A stretch of 64,000 bases of DNA. It comes from Limnomonas spitsbergensis. Taxonomy: Eukaryota; Chlorophyta; Chlorophyceae; Chlamydomonadales. Below, piece by piece: positions 12,213 to 36,019 of the stretch (position 1 is its first letter; the number at the start of each line of letters is the position of its first letter). The notes beneath the pieces are model-generated. The model ran no database searches, was not told the DNA's origin, and saw only the letters and a list, made by a program, of their open reading frames with translations. The stretch lies in the NCBI GenBank assembly GCA_037349105.1, contig JAYJMM010000009.1, positions 744,001 through 808,000 of the forward strand, read 5' to 3'. Position numbers and translations under genes: made by a program.

Positions 12213-13180
12213 CTTCAACGTGCCGCTTTTACAATCGTTTTAGCGATTGCTTGTGTATCAAGGTTATTGTCGCACCATAAAGCAGTAACCGTGCCAAAAT
12301 GGTGTAAGCTGTCAGTACTGCCTTAGAGAGGCTCAAACTACTCGCAACTAAGGTTCAACACCTGTACACACGTGCCTCTTGTACTAGACTGTGGAGGTGC
12401 AAGGGCTGTAAAGGGATAACTTGGTACAGCGTACCGCATAAGAGGGAAGGCTGGCCTACCCGGGCGCCCCTGGCTGTGGGTACCGCCCCTACTTCGTTCC
12501 TTTTAAGTGGACACGTGATTGTTGCTTCGGGTCCGTGGCGGACTTCTTCCCCACTGAGTGGCGGACGCCTACGGGCGGACTCAGCGCCTACACGCTGGCC
12601 GCGAATGCGCTGCGCGTTAAGCTGTGGCTGGAACTTCTAGGTGACAGGCGCGGAGCTGGCCGCTTGTAGAGCTAGACTAATGGCCTGACGGGTCGCGAAC
12701 CCTGCAGGTCGTTATGAGTCACTTACCGCGTGTAGCGGGCGAAGCCGTAGCCGTAGACTGCGGTCGACGTAGTCCTAGGTTGGGCTGGGCTTCGGGTTAG
12801 GTGTTCTCGTGCTTGCTAGATGGCTGGGTCGCTGATCTAGGCTTGACTGACTTAGTGGTACTGGCTTGGTTGCACTTCACTGGGTAGGTCTCCGAGATCT
12901 AGCCGGTGCTGGTTACAAATAGAGGCCTGTCCACTTAAAAGGAACGAAGTAGTGGACAATGGTCAAGCCGGGATACAATGTCCCGGCAGGCCCTTATTAC
13001 TAGAGTACGAGAAATCCTGGCCTCCGATCTTCCCGAAAGTGGGAAGCTGGGCGTCTAACCCTAAAAAGGGGGCTCCGCAGGGAAGCTGCGGAGTCTACGG
13101 GGACGCGTCAGCGGTCCCTACGGTTTTGGCACGTATACTACATTATACCGTGACATTATTGCTCCATGCATTACCCCTCA
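12213..13180. other. Hairpin-rich non-coding stretch interrupted by a MITE
   Basis: No protein is recognised. On either side of the inverted-repeat element at 12489-12952 the sequence holds many short perfect hairpins: CAATCG/CGATTG near 12232, GGTAC/GTACC near 12424, GCCGGGA/TCCCGGC at about 12966, CTTCCC/GGGAAG near 13030, and CTCCGCAG/CTGCGGAG near 13074. This density suggests a structured RNA or an intron-like ribozyme relic, but I could not fit it to a named RNA family. Confidence 0.35.
12489..12952. mobile_element. Stowaway/mariner-like MITE candidate with 25-bp perfect terminal inverted repeats
   Basis: The arms 12489-12513 and 12928-12952 are exact reverse complements (CTTCGTTCCTTTTAAGTGG core). 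A TA lies at the same place in each arm (12490-12491 and 12950-12951), compatible with a TA target duplication, leaving about 458 bp between them. The interior has no coding capacity. The class assignment rests only on the TA and the terminal sequence. Confidence 0.65.
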
Positions 13181-13239
13181 TATGACGCATGGGACTCTGT
13201 GCTACCGTTTTAACCAGACATCTGAACCCCCGCACAGCT

Positions 13240-13660
13240 ACCATACCTGCGGCCAACTACAGCGACGTGGTGTGAGCCACCAGCCATCATCGGCTGTGGC
13301 AATGTCTCCACAACAAGATACAGTCCAGCCTGCTTCAGCACTTGCGCCAGGCTACAGCTACCCGCATCAGCCGCCAGCTGGGGGGCTTTAGAGAGCGGCA
13401 GATCCAGCCATTACAGCAAGACTGGTGGACCCATGTCCTCCGTATCTACAATGAAGTGGTGGCACCGGCAGCACAGCAAGACAGCCCTCTACTGGCTGAG
13501 GCCATGGCAGCAGATATGCAGCTTGCAGTCAGCCGGGGCACTGAAGGATGCATCTGGTGCTCTGATCTGCTGGGTGCACTGGTGGAGCTGGAGCGGGGGG
13601 CGGCCGCCCCCAGATTGCGCGAGGCAGCAGCTGACCTACATTTGAGACCAGTATTGCCTG
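13240..13660 (+). mobile_element. LINE-like retrotransposon, internal fragment
   Basis: The translation matches the minus-strand copy at 62439-62885: shared elements include QDTVQPASALAPG, LQIQPLQ-DWW and VAPAAQQDSPL. This segment sits between the RT and C-terminal zinc-knuckle regions of the element. Frames change within it and both ends are truncated. The CDS stops at about 13716. Confidence 0.7.
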
Positions 13661-14284
13661 ATGCTGTTGATAAAGGAAACATGTCCCCCAAGACATGGCC
13701 CTGCATTTCAGACTGACCTTGTCCCGAGAAAATCAAGTTTTTTCACTGAATCCTTTCTATAGGGTCTGCCGCACTGAGACACATATGGGAAATTGCCAGC
13801 ATTACAGCCGCGAGCTGGCGGTTTGGTCATGATACTGGGACGGGCTGACGACACAGCAAGCATGCAAGATGGCACAGCCGAATCCCTGCCTCCCAAACAT
13901 GGACAGGGGTCGACGGGCTTTCGTTTCCTGTTTTAGTGTATCAAGTGCTTTTACCGGTTTCGGGCACATGTCCCATGCACCAAATGTGATGCTCTGTTGG
14001 ACTGTAAAGACTTCACAAACTTCAGAAGGCACCGAAGCCCTTTATTCCTGATGACGGGTCTGCTTTGAATGAGTGGTCATCATCACACCATCCAGCATTT
14101 AGGGGGCAAGCAGGCGCACCCCCATAGAAGGATATATGAACGATGCATCAGATCAACCCTGGGCTCGGCAAACCTTGGGCTGAAAAAATATAGGCTTTAT
14201 AAAAGCTTCCTTATGTTACGTACACTCTCAGCCCCGAAACAGACGTTTCTTGTGCAATCCGGACACAATGCATCGCCCCCTTTT
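13661..14284. other. No recognised gene
   Basis: Short unconserved open frames only. The stretch is bounded by two fragments of the same LINE family and may be decayed sequence of that element. Confidence 0.3.
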
Positions 14285-14366
14285 CCTTTTTTTTCTACCC
14301 TACTAGTTTGGCGCCTACGCGGCCGAGCCATTTTGAGCAGGGCCCAGAGGTGTAACGTCATTGACA
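14285..14366 (+). mobile_element. LINE-like 3' tail
   Basis: Pyrimidine-rich run followed by the family's conserved tail (GGCGCC...GCGGCCGAGCC...GAGCAGGGCCCAGAGGTGTAACGTCATTGAC), the same as at 11605-11665 and, reversed, at 32220-32280, 60080-60140 and 60290-60345. Confidence 0.75.
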
Positions 14367-14439
14367 TAACGCATGACCGCCATTCCCGGCCCTTCGCAAC
14401 GCTTCGGATCCCAGGTTCTCAATTCGAGATATGCCCGGC

Positions 14440-27055
<12,616 letters not shown>

Positions 27056-27099
27056 CTGCAGCCTACAGTGCAAGGTGAAGCATTTTGATGAGAAGCAAT

Positions 27100-27235
27100 A
27101 ATTGTAGCATGCTTCAGCTACAATTCATGCTTCAGCTACAATTCATGCTTCAGCTACAATTCATGCTTCAGCTACAATTCATGCTTCATCTGCAATTCAT
27201 GCTTCAGCTACAATTCATGCTTCAGCTACAGTGCG
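27100..27235. repeat. 19-bp minisatellite (GCTTCAGCTACAATTCAT)
   Basis: About seven tandem copies; the unit equals the terminal motif of the dispersed ~170-bp repeat family, so it probably expanded from such a copy. Confidence 0.85.
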
Positions 27236-27239
27236 GCTA

Positions 27240-28455
27240 TATCTCGGCCGTAGGGGGCTGTGGTGCAGCAAGCCCCGCTGCTAGGGCCTCAGGTAGTAAG
27301 CCGGTCGGGGATTTGTCCCCATCCGCCCACAATGGCTGCCCGGCAGCGGCCAAAGATGGCATGGTAAGCATTACAAATATGATTGTTGATAATGCTGCCA
27401 AGGATACCAAGGCTTGGCTGCTTGCTGAAAGAAGGGGGCGGCTGACGGGCTAATGCAACCACGTCCTTGGTACCTGATCGTTGTTTTCCCAGAGCCTCGT
27501 CGGCCGAAGAATATGTAAGTCGTTTCATTGGGTTTGAGGCCTGAGAGGCAAGATTTTTGAAGGGGAGGCGAAGATGTGAGGGGTAGAATCTGTCACTTGC
27601 ATGACCAGGTCATCATGTGCATGGATGCAGCACCAATTATACCTTTCATGGGTAGGAAGGTTGCATGCATTTCAAATCGAGATAAGCATGATAACTTCCG
27701 TCTCTATCTTCATTCGCAAGAACGGAATGAGACGGGCCGCTGCAACCCCGACCCCAAAGGACGCACGTCGCTTGGGGGCGTTCAAACGCACCTCGCAGGT
27801 CCGAATGGACGTAAAGTGACAACGGGTCGATGTTCGTCTTCTCAGCAGTGCGGTCCGTGAAAGGATTACGGCTTAATCCGAAGGTCTTGAGGAGATCTGA
27901 TCACGAATTGAAATTAAAAAAGATACCGACGAAGCGATTCAGTAGCGGAGGCACGCACCTGTTGTCGGCATAACGAAGCTTGATTATTGTACTAAAATCC
28001 AAGCCTACTGCTCACGCGTTCAAGATACGCAGAGAAGATTTAGCTAATCTAGTACACAAATCTGGTATGGATTCGTTCGTTTGGTGTGGAGTGGATCATA
28101 GAGGATTGGAACGCGACCCATACCACAAGCGAACCCGGGCTGTTTTTTTCTGTGTTGGCGTCTCAGGTTTTCTAGGGTCGGGCGGCTTGCCTCGTACATC
28201 GTAAAGTCCAAGCCAAAGAACTATGAGCACATGAGTCATGACCCATCAAAAGAGTTGTATGACAATTGGCCGCCCTACTAGAGATGCTGAACCTAATCCT
28301 CGTTCCTGCCTTTCACCTAATTTGCCCTTCATCTCATCAGCAGCCCAAGAGAAGAGCATGATGACTGCCAATCAGGATTCAGGACGCAAGTCATGCCCAT
28401 GCATGGGTACGGTAATTGTACTGTGGTTTAATGCCGTTTAATGCTGTGAGACCAA
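27240..28455. other. No recognised gene
   Basis: Only short unconserved open frames. This is where upstream exons of the NTPase gene (including Walker A) would be expected, but none was seen. A stretch near 28120-28165 resembles 58330-58385. Confidence 0.35.
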
Positions 28456-28589
28456 CATCTCAGACCACAGCAACAATGTGAAGAAGATCTTTGCGCTGGA
28501 AGTTGTGCGTGGGTACCCGATACAAGTCACAAGCGCCTTCTTTTACATTTGCGGGGGGGCTAGTAGTTGGCATGAGTGTTGTGGGGCTT

Positions 28590-29400
28590 GATAGCACAAT
28601 CTGGCTAAACCTGCGCCATATCATGCCGAATCGGGCTCTTTTGTTCCGTTTAATGCTACCTTGGTAGTATGGTAGCACAATCCAGCTGTACCTGTGCCAT
28701 ATCATGCCGAATCGGGCTCTTTTGTTCCGTTTAATGCTACCTTGGTAGTATGGTAGCACAATCCAGCTAAACCTGTGCCATATCATGCCGAATCGGGCTC
28801 TTTTGTTCCGTTTAATGCTACCTTGGTAGTATGGTAGCACAATCCAGCTGTACCTGTGCCATATCGGGCCGAATCGGGCTGTTTTGCTACGTTTAATGCT
28901 ACCTTGGTAGTATGGTAGCACAATCCAGCTGTACCTGTGCCATATCATGCCGAATCGGGCTCTTTTGTTCCGTTTAATGCTACCTTGGTAGTATGGTAGC
29001 ACAATCCAGCTAAACCTGTGCCATATCGGGCCGAATCGGGCTGTTTTGCTCCGTTTAATGCTACCTTGGTAGTATGGTAGCACAATCCAGCTATACCTGT
29101 GCCATATCGGGCCGAATCGGGCTCTTTTGTGCCGTTTAATGCTACCTTGGTAGTATGGTAGCACAATCCAGCTAAACCTGTGCCATATCGGGCCGAATCG
29201 GGCTCTTTTGCTCCGTTTAATGCTACCTTGGTAGTATGGTAGCACAATCCAGCTAAACCTGTGCCATATCGGGCCGAATCGGGCTGCTTTGTGCCGTTTA
29301 ATGCTACCTTGGTAGAATGGTAGCACAATCCAGCTTATCATGTGCCGTATCATACATGCTGAATCGGGCTGATTGTGCCGTTTCATGCTACGTTTGTGAG
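28590..29400. repeat. 81-bp tandem repeat, about ten copies
   Basis: The unit contains CGAATCGGGCTCTTTTG, CCGTTTAATGCTACCTTGG and GTAGTATGGTAGCACAATCC. The period is a multiple of three, so the minus strand is open for 308 codons without implying a protein. A single diverged unit occurs at 58469-58530 together with flanking sequence similar to 28120-28165. Confidence 0.88.
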
Positions 29401-29689
29401 GTTCTAAGCCCTAGTACCGTAGCTCCGTAGCCATGTACTGCTTGCATAATGAATACTGGGTGCAGACAGAGCTACGGCTCTGTCTTCATCCGGGGGTAAC
29501 TTACTAGAAGTCCCGGTGTTGGCTGGTTGCCCTTTGCATATCTCTATCCTGCGAGGTAATCGGCCTTGGGTTCGACTCCCGAAGCATTACTTCAAGTAAG
29601 CCGTCTTGCATTTGCTGCATTCCTGCTTCCTTGTGCGTAACAGTCTCACAACTGGTCCCTGGCATTCCCGACTCAGGATGTGCCTGCAA

Positions 29690-32127
29690 AGGGTCATGGG
29701 TGTGTGGGCAGAACCGTCCCGGGATTAGTGACTCCCGGGGCGAGCGATCCCGTGAGAGGTCCAGACCGGGTGCCTCCACATAAGGGGCGTAGTTCCCAAC
29801 CACACGGCAAGGAGTCCTCCCCTGTCATATCAGGGATCCAAGCCACTCGGATGATCCGAGGTGGGGCGTTGCCTGTGTTGGTCATGGTGAAGGCCGTGAG
29901 CCCTGATCTTGCTGGGGCTGCTCAGGCTGAGTGGAAGAAGTTGCTCCCCGACCTGAGCACGGTCCCTCCTGAGGTGCGGGAGAAATGTTTTTTTGTCCTG
30001 CAGAAGTACAGCTCCATCTTCGCGACAGAGCTGCATGCGGGCCCACGGCCCAACCAGTTGCAGATGTCGGCCATACCTTGGGAGCCTGGCCACAAGCCAT
30101 CATTCCGGCAGCGCCATCGGCTGTCTCCTCTTGAGCTGGCTGAGGTGGACAAACAGGTGAAGTCGCTGTTGGCCAAGGGATTGATTCAGCCCTCGACCTC
30201 TCCTTTTGGGGCCCCCGTTCTCTTTGTCCCCAAGCCTGATGGGTCCTTAGTGCGGTGTGTCCTTGACTACCGGCAGCTCAATGATGCTGTGACCACTAAA
30301 GACCGGCACCCCATCCCTCGGATTGACGAGATCATAGATCAGTTCAGTGCCTACAACCAGTTCGCCTTGCGCCCTGAGGACCGGGCTCCCTGTGCTTTCA
30401 GTCTTTCACCACCCCGCTCGGACACTTTGAGTGGACTGTGCTGAGCCTGGGTTTGACTAATGCCCCTGGGTGTTGCAGTCGTGCGTTGGGCGAGATTCTG
30501 GGTGATTTAGTGGGCACGGTCTGTGTCGTCTCCCTGGATGACATTGCCATTCTGTCTCGTACCCACGAGGCTCTCGTCCACTTGGACATAGTGCTCCAGA
30601 GTTTGCATGAGCATGGCCTGATAATGAATTTGAGGAAGTGCGCATTCCTGAAGCCGGAGATTGAATTTCTGGGACACATCTTGTCTGCTGATGGTGTGCG
30701 GGCAGACCCCGCCAAACTGCAGGTCGTTCGGAGCTGGCCTTACCCCACGAACCATACGGAACTGAAGACATTTCTGGGTATGTGGAATTATTTCCGGAAG
30801 CGTGTCCCGAAAATGAGCCGCATTGCTGCACCCCTGCATCACATGTGCAAGGTAGGGGCTCCTTGGTCCACCACGGGAGAAGAACTCGCTGCGTTCATTA
30901 AGCTCAAGCGGTTGCTTCTGAATTCTCAGTCCTGTCCTGGCCTATGCTGATCCTGACCTCCCCTATGAATTGATTTATGATGCCTCCCTGACTGGCTGTG
31001 GGGCTGAGCTTGTTCAAATGGGGCGGGCTGTGGCCTATTTCTCCTCGAAGTTCTCTCCCTCCGAGCAAAATAATACGACCACCGAGCAGGAAATGCTCGG
31101 GGTGGTTAAGACTCTGCGCGAGTGGCGGTGTTACTTAGATGGGTGCAAGGGTCCCCTGACCGTCATCACGGATCACAATCTGCTGACGTATTTCCCCAAG
31201 ACAGTGCAATTGTCTGGTCGCCAGGCCCGTTGGGCTGACTTCCTGTCTCGCTTTGTTCTGCAGTGGAAACATACACCCGGGAAGGATGACCCTGCTGATC
31301 CTTTGTCCCAGTTGCATGGCCGCCTTGTTGAGTCTGCTACCCTGGTCGTGCTTGCTGCCTTGAATGCCAGTTTCCTGGCTACCATTCCTGCAGCGTATGT
31401 GTTTAATCCTCTCTTCGCTTCCCCGCTGACGCTGGGGAGGTATGGTTTTGTGTGTGAGAATGGGTTGTAAACTACCCCTGCGGGACAGATTGTGGTCCCT
31501 GCCAGCCTACAACAAGCCGTTTTGTCTGTCCACCATGATGACAAGTGGGCCGGCCATTTCGGTGCGTTTAAGACGCTGGAGCGTGTTCATCGGCATTTCT
31601 GGTGGCCGTCCATCTCTCGGGACGTCACCGCCTTCGTGGCTCTGTGCCCCAAGTGTCAGGTGAACAAGAGTAGCACTCAGCAACCTGCGGGGTTGTTGCA
31701 GCTCCTCCTGATTCCTGATTCTCGTTTCCACACGGTCTCTCTTGATTTTGTCTCTGGTCTGTCTGAGACCCCCTCCAGCCATGATAGCATTCTGGTTTTC
31801 GTTGATAAGCTCACCAAGTTGGTGATTCTGGTTCCGTGCATGAAGACCATCACTGACAAGTGCACTGCTGATTTGTTCGTTGCGCATGTCCTCTCCAAGC
31901 ATAGAGTTCCTGCCGTTCTGCTCAGTGATAGAGATCCCCGCTTCCAGAGTGTGTTCTGGAAGAGTTTCTGCTCTGATCTGGGCATCACACACCGCATGAG
32001 CACTGCTTTCCAACCTGAGACCGATGGTCAATCCAAACTGAGCGGGTGAACAAAGTCATAGAAGAGGTTCTGCGGAATCTTCTGTCCGGGCGTATACCCT
32101 CAGACTGGCGTAGTATGTTTTTGTAAT
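29690..32127 (+). mobile_element. Ty3/gypsy-type retrotransposon remnant (RT, RNase H, integrase)
   Basis: Pol domains appear in Ty3/gypsy order: protease-RT linker and RT (29700-30930; KGLIQPSTSPFGAPVLFVPK, DYRQLNDAVT, NAPGCCSRAL, LDDIAILSRT, HILSADGV, TFLGMWNYFRK), RNase H (30955-31300; DASLTGCGAEL, TDHNLLTYF), and integrase (31480-32110; zinc-binding HH and CPKCQ, core aspartates in SLDFVSG and SDRDPRF). It is dead: the RT segment with motif A is deleted, there are frameshifts near 30400, 30930 and 32030, and an in-frame stop at 31468. The catalytic-site box has Ser in place of the usual Tyr/Phe. No gag or LTRs were seen. Confidence 0.9.
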
Positions 32128-32214
32128 GAGCGCCTGCGTGGCGCTTTGCCCGAATGACCCGTGGTGGTGGAGTGTTACAATACTTGAAGCATGCGTCATT
32201 GCTTCTGTCAGTGG

Positions 32215-32400
32215 GTAAATGACGTTACACCTCTGGGCCCTGCTAAAAAAAGGCTCTGCCGCGCGCCTAACTAACGAGTTGGGAGGCAAGATGGAAAGAA
32301 AAACAGAAGGGGGCAGGACAAAGAAAGGAGGAAAAGTGGGAAATAAAGTGAAGGTACACGACAATACGGTAGGCTGAAAAAAACACAAAGGAAGGTATTG
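32215..32400 (-). mobile_element. LINE-like 3' UTR and tail, reversed
   Basis: Starts with the reverse complement of the family 3' tip (GACGTTACACCTCTGGGCCCTG), then the GCCGCGCGCC motif and the purine-rich complement of the 3' UTR. Only the 3' end was inserted, typical of 5'-truncated target-primed insertions. Confidence 0.8.
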
Positions 32401-32404
32401 GACC

Positions 32405-32555
32405 ACTTTTGCTGAGCCGCCCCGCAGCCACCATCAGGTTGATTGCCACCAAGCCTGGATCGGCCTCTGGTTGGTGGCCCAAGCAGGGCTGGCCGCACCA
32501 GGGGCTTGTGGCCGGGGGCCACAGTGTAGCTGAAATGTAGCTGATTGCGGTATAC
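32405..32555 (+). repeat. Dispersed ~170-bp repeat, diverged copy
   Basis: Shares GGTGGCCCAAGCAGGGCTGG-type sequence, and ends GTAGCTGAAATGTAGCTGA as in the copy at 26745-26925. Confidence 0.5.
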
Positions 32556-32559
32556 CACT

Positions 32560-33260
32560 AACTGAAAAAAACTGGCATGTGCTGCATCCGCATGGGGTGT
32601 TCATGGGATATGTTATGTGGTTCAAGGTCTGCCAGTTTTGCGCATAAGACGTGCATTGCTTGTTGTTCTCCTGTCTGTTAAGGAGCATGTGCTGCACTAC
32701 TCTGCATTGCTTACCGTGTTCCTGCCTATTTGTCAGCATCCGCCATCCGCTATTCCTTGTTCACTGTATTTTCCTGCCATTTGCCACTTCTTCGCCATTC
32801 AGCAGTGCACATCGTGTTGTCTTACTGCCTGTTTCTCAGCACCCGCCGTGCAATGTTTGCTATAATTGTGTTTGTTGAACAAAATCTGCGGTATGTTGCT
32901 CGGCTGTCTTTCAAGGAAGCCCATCATTGCAACATGGGCCGTCGCATGCATGAGTTGAAGGCACAAACAACCAAACGTGTTACCGGTACGTCATTGCCAT
33001 GCATGAGTTGTGTCACCGATGAAATTCTTAGTTCGTTGACTTTGCGATCACTTTCTTTTACTTCTCCAATCAACTGTGTACAAACTTGCGACACCGCTGG
33101 AGCATGTCCGCATTCCAACCACTGCCTGCGTCAATCGTATTTTGCGTGGCAACTTCTGCTTGTTTGGCAGCATCTGCCGTGCATTGCTTCCCGCATGCCT
33201 GTGTTGAAGCATCTACCGTGCAGTGCTTTCAGTCTCACTTAAGTGCAGCTTCCTGTGTCG
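32560..33260. other. No recognised gene
   Basis: Unconserved open frames; repeated GCATTGC/CCGTGCA-type words suggest old degenerate repeats (for example 32815-32850 and 33170-33230). Confidence 0.3.
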
Positions 33261-33269
33261 TTGCTTCAC

Positions 33270-34055
33270 CTTTCCACGGTGTACAACCCCACGACAGCAA
33301 TAGAGCTTTCCGAAGTCCAATTCACTGCCTGTGCGGCTGTGCCGGTCGTAGTTGGCGAGGCATTGAACACCAGCGCGAGACAGCAGCTGCCCTACAGCGC
33401 CTACCCGTCACAGAGGTGTTGGCACTCGTTGACGCAGCCTACCAGCAAGCACGGCTGGACGCAAGCGGCGGTGGGGACCCCAGGGACCCTAACACCGAGC
33501 ACAGATCTGCGGCGACCTACCACGCCTGGTTCCAGTCCACGGCGGGTGCCGTGCTGGCGCAAGCCGAGAGCCGCACTAGTCAGAGGGAGTGTGCTTGTGT
33601 GCGCATAAAATTGCGACTGCGGCTCGGCGCGAACAGCACGGCTGATACCAGAGGTCAGCGCAACGGTCAGCGGCGAGAGGCACGCTGCTGCCAGCGGTGT
33701 TGGGCACGGGGGGATAGCGAGCATGTGAGGATGCGCTACATGTATGCCTCCAGTGCCCTACAGGCAGGGTGCAGTTACGGGAGCGGGGGTGGGCAGGTCC
33801 TCCGGGCGCTGCCACTAACTTCCACCAGCTGTACCAGGCTGAGCAGGGGTGGGATGCACTTGCTTTTGTGGACCTTGTGGGCATTGTTGAGGGTTAGTCT
33901 CTAGGGATTCTGAGGCGCCAGTGTCGTGCGCCTTTTTGTCCTTCTCTTTTGGTCATTTTGTTGTTGTTGTTTGCCCCATTTTCAGTTTCTTCTCTTCTCC
34001 CTTTTTCCTTCCCTGTGGGCCCTGCTCAAAAAGGCCTAGCCGCGTGGGCGCACAT
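33270..34055 (+). mobile_element. LINE-like retrotransposon, 3' fragment (c)
   Basis: Broken frames match the 61883-62434 copy: HRSAATYHAWFQSTAGAV, CACVRIKLRLRLGA, TADTRGQR and the zinc-knuckle CCQRCWARGDSEHV, then the C-terminus WDALAFVDLVGIVEG with stop at about 33900, a pyrimidine-rich 3' UTR and part of the 3' tail (34015-34055), which is incomplete. Confidence 0.75.
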
Positions 34056-34263
34056 CCAGTTGGGAAAAAAATGTTGGCCGACTTGGCTGGGCTTCCTTTG
34101 GGGCCGGGTCAAGATTATGCAAGATGTCACCAAGCTTTTCTTAGGTGTCACAAGGCTTTTCGTAGGAGCGCTTAATTCCCGTCCTGTAGAACACACTTTG
34201 TGGACCATAGCTGGGTGAAATGAATGTTTCTTCACACAATCATCTTACGTTTCACTTCACCAG

Positions 34264-34368
34264 GCCGGCAAGTTCATTCCTTGCAGGGATATTCCTACCT
34301 GGGTTCATTCCTTGCAAGGGATATTCCTAGCTGGGTTCATTCCTTGCAAGGGATATTCCTAGCTGGGC
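34264..34368. repeat. 34-bp tandem repeat, three copies
   Basis: The unit contains GTTCATTCCTTGCAAGGGAT and ATTCCTAGCTGG, with a short internal palindrome (CCTTGCAAGG). Confidence 0.85.
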
Positions 34369-34763
34369 TCTAGGTCGAATGTGGACAGAAGATGTCTTCA
34401 TACACAGTCAAAAAAACGATGTCAAAGGGGAGGTTTTAAGCATGTACTGTTTTCAAACCATACATTTAAGGAATTGAAATCAATAAAAGGGACATCCGAC
34501 CGAGATAGTACCCTCGGATCCGGATGCAAGACACCTCCTATCACGACACGAGAAGCACAACAGACAGGTTAAGGTTCTTGTCTATTATCTAATGCACATC
34601 GGCAGAATTCAGCACAGAGGTTGTCGGAAGGGTCAGGCCATGCGCGTGCATGAGCTGCATCAAGACCCCTTCCTACACAAAACGTATAATAAAGGAGCTC
34701 CTTGCAGAGCTGGCCTTTCTGAAATCAAACCAGGACACCAGGAGAGGCAGGGGTCAGCTACAT

Positions 34764-35913
34764 CTAGTAACCGCCATCACCGCCACCGCGGCCGCCTCCG
34801 TATCCACGGCCACCGCCGCCGCCTCCCTCGCGGTCTCCGTACGACCTGCGCTCGCCACCACCTCCGTACCCGCGGCCACCACCACCACCACCTCGGCCAC
34901 CTCCGTATCCACGGCCACCTGGCGAGGAAAATACAGCAAGACACAGGGTCAAGACAGGGCTATTACATCATGCATGGACAGAAGGCTGCATGTAAGAGTT
35001 CTTGGATGATACGAATTCTTTCCATTTTCCAGGTCAGAGAGACACTTATTATAAACCCCTGGCCCACAAGGCAGCTACGTCTCCAAATCATAGATGCCAG
35101 TCCAACCAGGTCAGGACATCCACTCACCGGCAGGCCTCTCGCCCTGTGCTTGTGCCTCGTTGACACGAATCATGCGGCCCATGAACTCAACCTGGCAAGG
35201 ATAGCATTGCAATGTCAGGTACCGCTCTTCAGAAATCAGAAGGCTGTACACATGACAGGCGTAACAGTACATAGCTTCTGTTTTTGTCGGCCCACCTCGT
35301 TCATCTCGTTGATGGCGGTCTGGCCTGACTCGTCTTCCTGTTGAGGTGATTTGAATGTGATGTTAGGCTCGTCGCAGACTAGCGGCAGCCTGCTGCGCAA
35401 CATGGCTTGTCAGGGGGGCCGACGTACCGTAATCGTGACGAAGCCGAATCCACGCTTCCTGCCAGTCTCGCGGTCGATGGGGAGGTAGACGTCCTCAACC
35501 TGGAAAGACATGACACGTTGGCGATAAGAATCATCGAAATCGGCAGGGAGACAAGTGTCGACAATCAAGTACTGGTAGAAGCAACGCGCCCATCCATCTC
35601 ACCGTTCCGAACTTGGAGAACAATTCGGAGAGGTCTTCCCTCTCGCACTCCCAGGCAAGGTTGCCGACGTCTGAAATGGGTCCAAGGAAGAGCCGTCAGT
35701 GGGTCGTGCAGGAAACAATCTTCTCACGCAGATGACTCCATGGCTGCTATGATTCGAAGTGCTGGGGCAATACTACAGTATGGGTAATTTGCTTCGGGGC
35801 TGCTTTCCGAAATTGGAGGATGGGGCTGCGAGTCCAGGATTTTTCACTCCTGCTCACGAGCTAGACAATTCGGAACTGCTGCCGATAAAATACTTACAAA
35901 GCTTGGTCGCCAT
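34764..35913 (-). CDS. Glycine-rich RNA-binding protein (RRM plus RGG/YGG tail), complete
   Basis: Plant GRP-class proteins bind RNA through one RRM and act in stress responses and RNA processing. Six exons with GT-AG introns and matching phases: 35913-35898, 35670-35603, 35499-35428, 35337-35296, 35191-35128 and 34918-34764, encoding 138 residues. RNP2 (LYVGNL) spans the exon 1/2 junction; RNP1 (KRGFGFVT) is in exon 3; the RRM ends around FMGRMIRVNEA (residues 3-80). The C-terminal 50 residues are GGRGYGG and GGERRSYGD repeats ending GDGGY. The start ATG is the first in frame with the RRM and gives MATKLYVGNL, the usual GRP N-terminus. No damage is seen. Unlike its neighbours, this gene has short introns without copies of its exon edges. 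Confidence 0.95.
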
Positions 35914-36019
35914 GGTCTTGACCAGTGACACCCTCTGGGACACCATGGGGCGGGCCGCAGATGCACGCATCTGGGCGCCGGAGGCAACACGGGAAGAGAT
36001 GGCAAGCATTTTGAAGTAA

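Noticed and set aside
12152..13180. tRNA-Met with a group I or other long intron, 3' exon downstream
   Set aside because: No downstream anticodon-stem/T-arm/acceptor matching the 5' half was found, whereas a perfect 3' half lies 5 bases upstream; group I core elements could not be placed convincingly.
28460..29386. 308-codon minus-strand frame with 27-residue repeats
   Set aside because: The 81-bp period keeps any stop-free frame open; no conserved domain, and the repeat also occurs singly in non-coding context.
29560..29595. tRNA T-arm-like sequence (TTGGG-TTCGACT-CCCGA)
   Set aside because: No matching acceptor, D-arm or anticodon arm on either side, in normal or permuted order; treated as chance or a tRNA relic.
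34592..35344. 250-codon plus-strand frame opposite the glycine-rich protein gene
   Set aside because: Antisense shadow of the RRM gene's GC-rich exons; no domain.
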